IMG/VR virus record: IMGVR_UViG_3300025889_000848
Span: 1-25,820 of that record
Reading direction: 5' to 3' (one strand)
DNA length: 25,820 nucleotides
DNA from: a virus
The notes beneath the pieces are model-generated. The model ran no database searches. It saw nothing but the letters and a program-made list of their open reading frames with translations, and was not told the origin of the DNA. Both the position numbers and the translations under genes were made by a program. Shown here piece after piece: positions 22,769 through 25,820 of the stretch; positions within the stretch are counted from its first letter, which is position 1; each line of letters opens with the position of its first letter.

Positions 22769-23482
22769 TTAGTGTTCTACTATTGCGATTGATTTTGCGT
22801 TGCTGGATCCCTTGCAAAGTTTACATGCGGTACACTGGACGCGGCGTCCTGCCTCTTTTGACGCGGGGCATAGGGCCTCGTTCGCGCGGTCCAGCTGTCC
22901 AAGATCCGCGATTACGCGGAATGTGCGGCGGCCCGCTTTCCAATGTGCGATTGCTTCCGCGTGTGAGTCTGCGCTTTGCATTGCGATTTCTGGTCGCCAA
23001 GGTTTTTGGTGTGTGTAGGCTGTCCAAGTATCGCACTCGGACAGCAAATCGTCCCAAACTTCGGACGGTACGGCAGCGGGGTCGCCGTATGTACCGACGC
23101 GGACAAAGCGACCGCGGCCCATGTCTTTTATTTGATTGATCTTGAACCCGTCGCCCTCTACCACTAGCGCCTCTTTATAAACGCCGCGCTTGTATGCTTT
23201 AAAGACAATTAAGACACCTTGCCCAAGATTAACGTAGCACTTGCGGCCCTTGGCAATCTTGCGCTTGGGATCCGTTGTAACTTCCCCGCGCATGGGACAA
23301 GATCCGCAAATTGAAAAGTCCGCGCCCGTCTTGCTGGCTTCGAGCGGGTTAATATCCGCGCGCAAGATGTAGGTTTGCACGACGTGTCCAGTCTTTTTGT
23401 TACGGTTTGAATAAGTCGCGATAACGACTATTGGCTTACCATCCAAGAGGCTTGGCCCGTTGTAGATGATTGCATGTTGCAT
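22769..23482 (-). CDS. DUF7227-like conserved phage protein
   Basis: The 237-aa protein starts MQHAIIYNGPSLLDGKPIVV. The pattern GPSLLDGKPIVVIAT, then KKTGHVVQTYILRADINPLEA, then SICGSCPMRG...RKCYVNLGQG is the conserved phage family I know as DUF7227. It has Cys pairs (CGSC, CYV) and a second Cys cluster at the C-terminus (CPAS, CTACKLC) that may bind metal. Function unknown. I chose the second ATG (23482) because AAGGA then sits 6 nt upstream, matching the leader of other genes here; 23488 would put AGGA next to the start. The promoter is at 23513-23539. Confidence 0.75.
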   Translation of the reverse strand: MQHAIIYNGPSLLDGKPIVVIATYSNRNKKTGHVVQTYILRADINPLEASKTGADFSICGSCPMRGEVTTDPKRKIAKGRKCYVNLGQGVLIVFKAYKRGVYKEALVVEGDGFKINQIKDMGRGRFVRVGTYGDPAAVPSEVWDDLLSECDTWTAYTHQKPWRPEIAMQSADSHAEAIAHWKAGRRTFRVIADLGQLDRANEALCPASKEAGRRVQCTACKLCKGSSNAKSIAIVEH

Positions 23483-23512
23483 GTTCATTCCTTTCTAATT
23501 GAACACTGACAG

Positions 23513-23541
23513 AGTATAAAACTTCCAAGCTAGATACAAGT
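23513..23541 (-). promoter_or_regulatory. ACTTGTA...TATACTCT promoter module (copy 1)
   Basis: On minus, ACTTGTA (plus TACAAGT at 23535-23541) precedes TATACTCT (plus AGAGTATA at 23511-23518). The -35-like TTGTAT is 15 bp from TATACT, a short spacer. The segment from TATACT to the ATG (TGTTCAATTAGAAAGGA) is nearly identical to the leader of the 75-aa gene at 25105, indicating duplicated control regions. Confidence 0.55.
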
Positions 23542-23555
23542 AAAAAGTTTTATAA

Positions 23556-23619
23556 GCTTGCGGCCCTGCGCCCTGCGGGCTCTCTTTTCCTGCGGGCTTG
23601 CGGCCCTGCGCCCTGCGGG
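23556..23619. repeat. tandem 24-bp GC-rich repeats (CCTGCGG family)
   Basis: A 24-bp sequence (from GCTTGCGGCC to CCCTGCGGG) occurs exactly twice, at 23556-23579 and 23596-23619, 40 bp apart, with pyrimidine-rich CTCTCTTTTC and TTTTCTTTTT after the copies. It contains the same CCTGCGG/CCTGCGC words as the islands at 22.5 and 24.3 kb. No gene is seen here. Confidence 0.8.
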
Positions 23620-23653
23620 TTTTCTTTTTTCTATTGTCCAGGGGACAAGGAAA

Positions 23654-23676
23654 AGGGGCCTTGCGGCCCCTCTTTT
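23654..23676 (-). terminator. terminator after DUF7417-like gene
   Basis: Perfect AGGGGCC-TTGC-GGCCCCT hairpin (23654-23671). On minus it is followed by TTTCCTTG and lies 4 nt after the stop codon; on plus it is followed by CTTTTA. It works best as the minus-strand terminator for the 60-aa gene. Confidence 0.7.
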
Positions 23677-23857
23677 ACGGTGCGGTGATAACTTCCTGGT
23701 CGATAAGTTCCTGGGCCATGCGCCCGAAGGATCCTTGCAGCGCCCAGGCTAGGCCGGTGTCGACCAGGTATTGCCAGGCTTCGATTTGGGTTTCCTGATC
23801 CGCGTCTAGTGCGCCTTCGGCAATTAGCGTTGCGTTGATGGGTGTCATTTCAATCAT
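23675..23857 (-). CDS. DUF7417-like small phage protein with no ribosome binding site
   Basis: The 60-aa protein starts MIEMTPINATLIAEGALDAD. DADQETQIEAWQYLVDTGLAWALQGSFGR followed by AQELID matches the phage family I know as DUF7417 (Q...FQ.L.D.GL.W.LQG.YGR.A..L). Function unknown. Its ATG directly follows the T6 tract of the upstream terminator (23858-23886), and no Shine-Dalgarno sequence is present. The alternative ATG at 23848 also lacks one. Expression may come from read-through or a leaderless message. Confidence 0.7.
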   Translation of the reverse strand: MIEMTPINATLIAEGALDADQETQIEAWQYLVDTGLAWALQGSFGRMAQELIDQEVITAP

Positions 23858-23886
23858 AAAAAATCGGGGGATCTTTCGATCCCCCG
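23858..23886 (-). terminator. strong terminator whose T tract abuts the next start codon
   Basis: Perfect 9-bp stem CGGGGGATC/GATCCCCCG (23865-23873, 23878-23886) with a 4-nt loop. On minus it is followed by A then TTTTTT (23863-23858), a textbook intrinsic terminator. It begins 8 nt after the stop of the 73-aa gene. The next base after the T tract is the A of the DUF7417-like ATG. Confidence 0.85.
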
Positions 23887-23893
23887 CCTCCTA

Positions 23894-24115
23894 TTATGTG
23901 CGCTCTAACATGTTTTGAAACTCGCGCCGCGCTTCCTCGGCAGCTTCGCGGCGTAACTCTTTTAGCTTGCGTAAAAGATCTGTGGCTTTCCAATTATTAG
24001 AACCGCCCTCTTCGTTAGCCACGTTTTGCAGCACGTCGATCAGCTGCGCGACGTCTCCCAGTTTGATGTCAACTAGGATTTCAAGAGTTTCTTCTTTAAC
24101 GTAAGATTTTTTCAT
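23894..24115 (-). CDS. small helical protein (73 aa)
   Basis: It starts MKKSYVKEETLEILVDIKLG. A strand (ETLEILVDIKL) precedes helices (VAQLIDVLQNVANEEG, ATDLLRKLKELRREAAEEARREF). The charged C-terminal helix could be a coiled coil. AAAGGAAAG lies 8 nt before the ATG. The leader holds a GAGGCA/TGCCTC hairpin (24141-24156). It ends just before the strong terminator at 23858-23886, so it is a single-gene unit. No family is recognised. Confidence 0.65.
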   Translation of the reverse strand: MKKSYVKEETLEILVDIKLGDVAQLIDVLQNVANEEGGSNNWKATDLLRKLKELRREAAEEARREFQNMLERT

Positions 24116-24180
24116 AGCGCTTTCCTTTATTGCTAGAATCGAGGCACCATTGCCTCTGACACCTTGGTAGCATGGATGTG

Positions 24181-24222
24181 CCAAGTAGTCCACAATTAAT
24201 TACAAGTAGCACACAACTAATT
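24181..24222. repeat. 21-bp tandem direct repeat upstream of the 73-aa gene
   Basis: Two 21-bp units (24181-24201 and 24202-24222) share, on minus, the pattern AATTA-TTGTG--CTACTTG. Twenty-one bp is two helical turns, so both copies face the same side of the DNA, as in paired operators. The unit includes the ACTTGT word found at the other accessory promoters. No clear -10 follows, so the promoter itself is not assigned. Confidence 0.65.
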
Positions 24223-24384
24223 AGGGTAGGTCATCGCTATACTTTCGGGTAGCCTGCGGCCTGGCTCAGATCCTGCGGGCCTGCGGCCCGCAGGGCCTTG
24301 CGCCCTTGACAAAAAACCCTGCGGGCTTGCGCCCGCAGGGGAAAGGAAAGACAGCCCATTATCCCAAGGGCCAGGGGATTTCGA
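24223..24384. repeat. CCTGCGG palindromic repeat island between minus-strand genes
   Basis: No gene is seen. CCTGCGGGC/GCCCGCAGG (24272-24280, 24286-24294) forms a 9-bp hairpin, with other CCTGCGG words at 24253 and 24281. The related perfect hairpin at 24317-24340 is described as a terminator. This is the third and most palindromic island of the family. Confidence 0.8.
24311..24340 (-). terminator. terminator built from a CCTGCGGG repeat
   Basis: CCCTGCGGGC/GCCCGCAGGG (24317-24326, 24331-24340) is a perfect 10-bp stem with a TTGC loop. On minus it is followed by TTTTTTGTC, giving a strong intrinsic terminator about 45 nt after the 123-aa gene. The stem is made of the same word as the dispersed repeats. 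Confidence 0.85.
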
Positions 24385-24756
24385 TTACTTGCCGCAACAA
24401 GGGCATTTGTCTTTCTTCAATGTGTTTAACCTGGTGGTGATCGATGTGGTGGTACGTCTGATGCACCATGCCAGGCAGTGGATAACGTCGCCTCGTTTCC
24501 CTGTGCCTTCGTACTTGTTCATGAATGACAGCATCAGGTTATCTTCTTTCTCTTCCCAAGGTAGTGACATCCTGTTCCAAAATCTTTGAGCATACGCTGG
24601 ATGATCCCATTGGTTCAGTCTTGCCTTGCGAACCATGTCGCGCCCGTCGTTGAGGGCGCGTTTGAACTCATCGTCATAGATCCAGCGGCTATCTACTACA
24701 GGCTCTCCATTGCTGTAGTATTCGCCTGTTTTCCATACATGATGATCTATTTTCAT
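24385..24756 (-). CDS. Myb/SANT-like DNA-binding candidate with terminal zinc-ribbon Cys
   Basis: The 123-aa protein starts MKIDHHVWKTGEYYSNGEPV. The C-terminal half (SLPWEEKEDNLMLSFMNKYEG, then HCLAWCIRRTTTSITTRLNTL) fits a SANT/Myb-like HTH (W-EED--L, then I--L-RT--SI--RL--L). It ends KDKCPCCGK, a possible metal-binding knuckle. The N-terminal 60 residues are unrecognised. The ATG overlaps the stop of the 41-aa gene (ATGA). It may be a DNA-binding regulator of the accessory region; the Myb match is pattern-based. Confidence 0.65.
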   Translation of the reverse strand: MKIDHHVWKTGEYYSNGEPVVDSRWIYDDEFKRALNDGRDMVRKARLNQWDHPAYAQRFWNRMSLPWEEKEDNLMLSFMNKYEGTGKRGDVIHCLAWCIRRTTTSITTRLNTLKKDKCPCCGK

Positions 24757-24878
24757 GTCGTTACTCCTAGTAAAATGAACAGCATCGCAAACAATGCGAC
24801 GCAGCCCAGTACATCCTCGAGTACCGTGGTCTGACGACCACGGCACCATTTAATTAATGTCTCGATAGCGTGAAACAT
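24753..24878 (-). CDS. 41-aa single-pass membrane protein
   Basis: It starts MFHAIETLIKWCRGRQTTVL and ends in VALFAMLFILLGVTT. A short basic N-terminal segment precedes one hydrophobic helix of about 16-18 residues, typical of tiny inner-membrane phage proteins. It is joined by TGATG to the upstream gene and ATGA to the downstream gene, which supports it despite the small size. The ribosome binding site is weak (AAGG about 11 nt away), fitting translational coupling. Function unknown; holin-like or signalling roles are possible but unproven. Confidence 0.6.
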   Translation of the reverse strand: MFHAIETLIKWCRGRQTTVLEDVLGCVALFAMLFILLGVTT

Positions 24879-25105
24879 CAGAGCATTGCCTTTAGCTCTT
24901 TCTTGATCTCACGCGCCTTGTCGCCGCGCCATGTTCCGGCGTTCGCCAGAAAGTAACTCACTACTGATCTACCGCTATCATAGATGTAATTGTCATCGAT
25001 GCTGTTGAGCGAGTGCATTGCCTCAAGGTAAGGTACCGCGCCAAAGTAAACTTTGTTCCAGTCTGCGCTGATCTCTTTCGCGATTGTGCTTATTGGTCTA
25101 GTCAT
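24878..25105 (-). CDS. small hypothetical phage protein (75 aa)
   Basis: It starts MTRPISTIAKEISADWNKVY and continues FGAVPYLEAMHSLNSIDDNY, then VVSYFLANAGTWRGDKAREIKKEL. I recognise this as a small protein widespread in unrelated tailed phages: I..EI..DW..V...A.PYL.AM, ...S....V..FL.NA..WRG..AR.IK.EL. Its function is not known. The ATG at 25105 has AGAAAGGA upstream and a good promoter at 25134-25162. Confidence 0.75.
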   Translation of the reverse strand: MTRPISTIAKEISADWNKVYFGAVPYLEAMHSLNSIDDNYIYDSGRSVVSYFLANAGTWRGDKAREIKKELKAML

Positions 25106-25133
25106 GTTCTTTCCTTTCTTATTGAACAAGTAG

Positions 25134-25164
25134 AGTATACCCCGCTTGTGGGCGGGGTACAAGT
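25134..25164 (-). promoter_or_regulatory. ACTTGTA...TATACTCT promoter with palindromic spacer (copy 2)
   Basis: On minus, TTGTAC (25157-25162) and TATACT (25134-25139) are exactly 17 bp apart. The spacer is a perfect palindrome TACCCCGC/GCGGGGTA (25138-25145, 25152-25159) that also includes parts of both boxes. A protein bound to the palindrome would block or reshape the promoter, as in MerR- or repressor-controlled promoters. The hairpin also starts 10 nt after the stop of the upstream 110-aa gene, so it may double as a transcript end. Confidence 0.6.
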
Positions 25165-25168
25165 GTTT

Positions 25169-25501
25169 TTATCGCATCATAGCATCAGCAGCGTATCTTA
25201 GGCGACGGTCGATATCCGCTTTGAATTTTGCTTTGGTGAGCGTTGATGCATTGGTATGTAGACCGATATGATCTTTCACGTCTTCGGGTGTTATTGGTCG
25301 ACGTTTCCCGTTTTGGTTTAACCATGTCCCGTGAATAGTCTCGATCATATAGCAGCGGGTGTAGAACTCTTTCCAATTGTCTTCGGTGATTTCGTTCATT
25401 GCCACTGACATGGTGCCCCAGATTAGAGCGTTAGTGATGGGCCAAACAGCGTCATCTTTATAGTCTGCTGCCACTTTGGTTAGATCATAATTTAAAGCCA
25501 T
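25169..25501 (-). CDS. conserved phage protein (110 aa) of unknown function
   Basis: It starts MALNYDLTKVAADYKDDAVW. The pattern TNALIWGTMSVAMNEITEDNW, then EFYTRCYMIETIHG, then ITPEDVKDHIGLHTNAS is a family I recognise from many actinobacterial and proteobacterial phages (LIW.TM....EIT..N..EFY.R....E...G, IT.EDV..HIGL.TN). Function is unknown. The ATG has the AGAAAGGAAAGA leader. Its presence in a mostly replication/regulation region indicates an early or accessory gene. Confidence 0.8.
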   Translation of the reverse strand: MALNYDLTKVAADYKDDAVWPITNALIWGTMSVAMNEITEDNWKEFYTRCYMIETIHGTWLNQNGKRRPITPEDVKDHIGLHTNASTLTKAKFKADIDRRLRYAADAMMR

Positions 25502-25548
25502 CGTCTTTCCTTTCTAGTTGATGGGTGGGGACCGAAGCCCCCAGTTGA

Positions 25549-25785
25549 TTAATCGGCAAGTATGGTGAAACGTTTGGTCGCTGTGTTCTTGCAATAGTTT
25601 TTCCAAGAACGGGGTTTGTTTTCTTTCCACCATTGCAGGTTCGGAACCGTGGTGCGGATGCTGACTGACCAGATGGCCCAGCCATTGGTTACTGCGTCGA
25701 GACGCAGCTGATCACGCTTGCCTTGAAGTTCTTTGATCTGGGCCTCGATGTCCGCGATCTGACCTAATGTTTCATATTTAGTCAT
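25549..25785 (-). CDS. small hypothetical protein (78 aa)
   Basis: It starts MTKYETLGQIADIEAQIKEL. A charged coiled coil (IEAQIKELQGKRDQLRLDAV) is followed by an aromatic, basic C-terminal part (WAIWSVSIR, LQWWKENKPRSWKNY). The ATG has the AGAAAGGAAAGACA leader. The promoter lies beyond the window edge. No family is recognised. Confidence 0.6.
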   Translation of the reverse strand: MTKYETLGQIADIEAQIKELQGKRDQLRLDAVTNGWAIWSVSIRTTVPNLQWWKENKPRSWKNYCKNTATKRFTILAD

Positions 25786-25820
25786 TGTCTTTCCTTTCTG
25801 GTTAAACTGTAACGCTTGTT

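Noticed and set aside
22654-23139. 161-codon plus-strand frame opposite the DUF7227-like gene
   Set aside because: Arg/Cys/Leu-rich shadow of a conserved gene; GC-rich DNA inflates open frames here.
22497-24340. GC-rich repeats as a CRISPR array
   Set aside because: Units are short, variable and not separated by unique spacers of constant length, and no cas genes are present.
1-25820. tRNA or rRNA genes
   Set aside because: No cloverleaf with a GGTTCGAATCC-like arm and no rRNA-like segments were recognised on reading; a dedicated tRNA scan was not possible.

Overview
The window looks like part of a double-stranded DNA tailed-phage genome, or a closely related prophage or environmental phage contig. 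No bacterial housekeeping genes, rRNA or tRNA are visible. It holds virion-type proteins, a complete set of replication enzymes, a small-terminase-like gene and dozens of tiny, tightly overlapping genes. Base composition is near 50% GC over most of the window and clearly richer at about 22.5-24.4 kb. The large internal-virion-like proteins with LPEGFV motifs and the Leu762-type family A polymerase resemble phages of aquatic, often alphaproteobacterial, hosts. The host assignment is inference only.

Layout. (1) 1-7173, plus strand: three overlapping late genes (C-terminal part of a Gly/Gln-rich protein, a 744-aa protein with an acidic repeat linker, a 1363-aa protein), probably internal virion or DNA-ejection proteins. 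(2) 7167-14443, minus strand: a translationally coupled replication operon. In transcription order it encodes a conserved phage protein, an SSB-like protein ending in DDIPF, an archaeo-eukaryotic-type primase (also ending in DIPF), an AlpA-like HTH protein, a UvrD-type SF1 helicase, a DUF6378-like protein, a small unknown, a proofreading family A DNA polymerase and a small unknown. It meets the late genes tail to tail with overlapping stop codons. (3) 14520-16198, plus strand: an SNF2-type helicase and a small partner, divergent from the replication operon. (4) 16170-21402, minus strand: about 17 very small genes joined by ATGA, TGATG or 8-17 nt overlaps. They include a cytosine-methyltransferase-like enzyme with a SymE/AbrB-like partner, a YubB-like protein, a DnaJ-type zinc-finger protein, HTH proteins and a ribbon-helix-helix-like protein with its own promoter and operator-like repeats. 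A promoter at 21375-21402 drives the cluster. (5) 21403-21711: a control region with two inverted arrays of three GTAATCA-type octamers and a TATACT promoter. (6) 21712-22615, plus strand: small terminase subunit and VRR-NUC-like nuclease. (7) 22616-25820, minus strand: accessory genes separated by GC-rich CCTGCGG repeats, hairpin terminators, a 21-bp tandem repeat and a recurring ACTTGTA...TATACTCT promoter module.

Taken together, primase, SSB, polymerase and two helicases form a replicon without a visible DnaB or gp4-type helicase. TerS marks the start of the packaging module, but the large terminase is not in the window. The most unusual features are the inverted octamer arrays ahead of terS, the SSB-tip-like tail on the primase, the GC-rich repeat family that runs into the nuclease gene, and a start codon placed directly after the T tract of a terminator.
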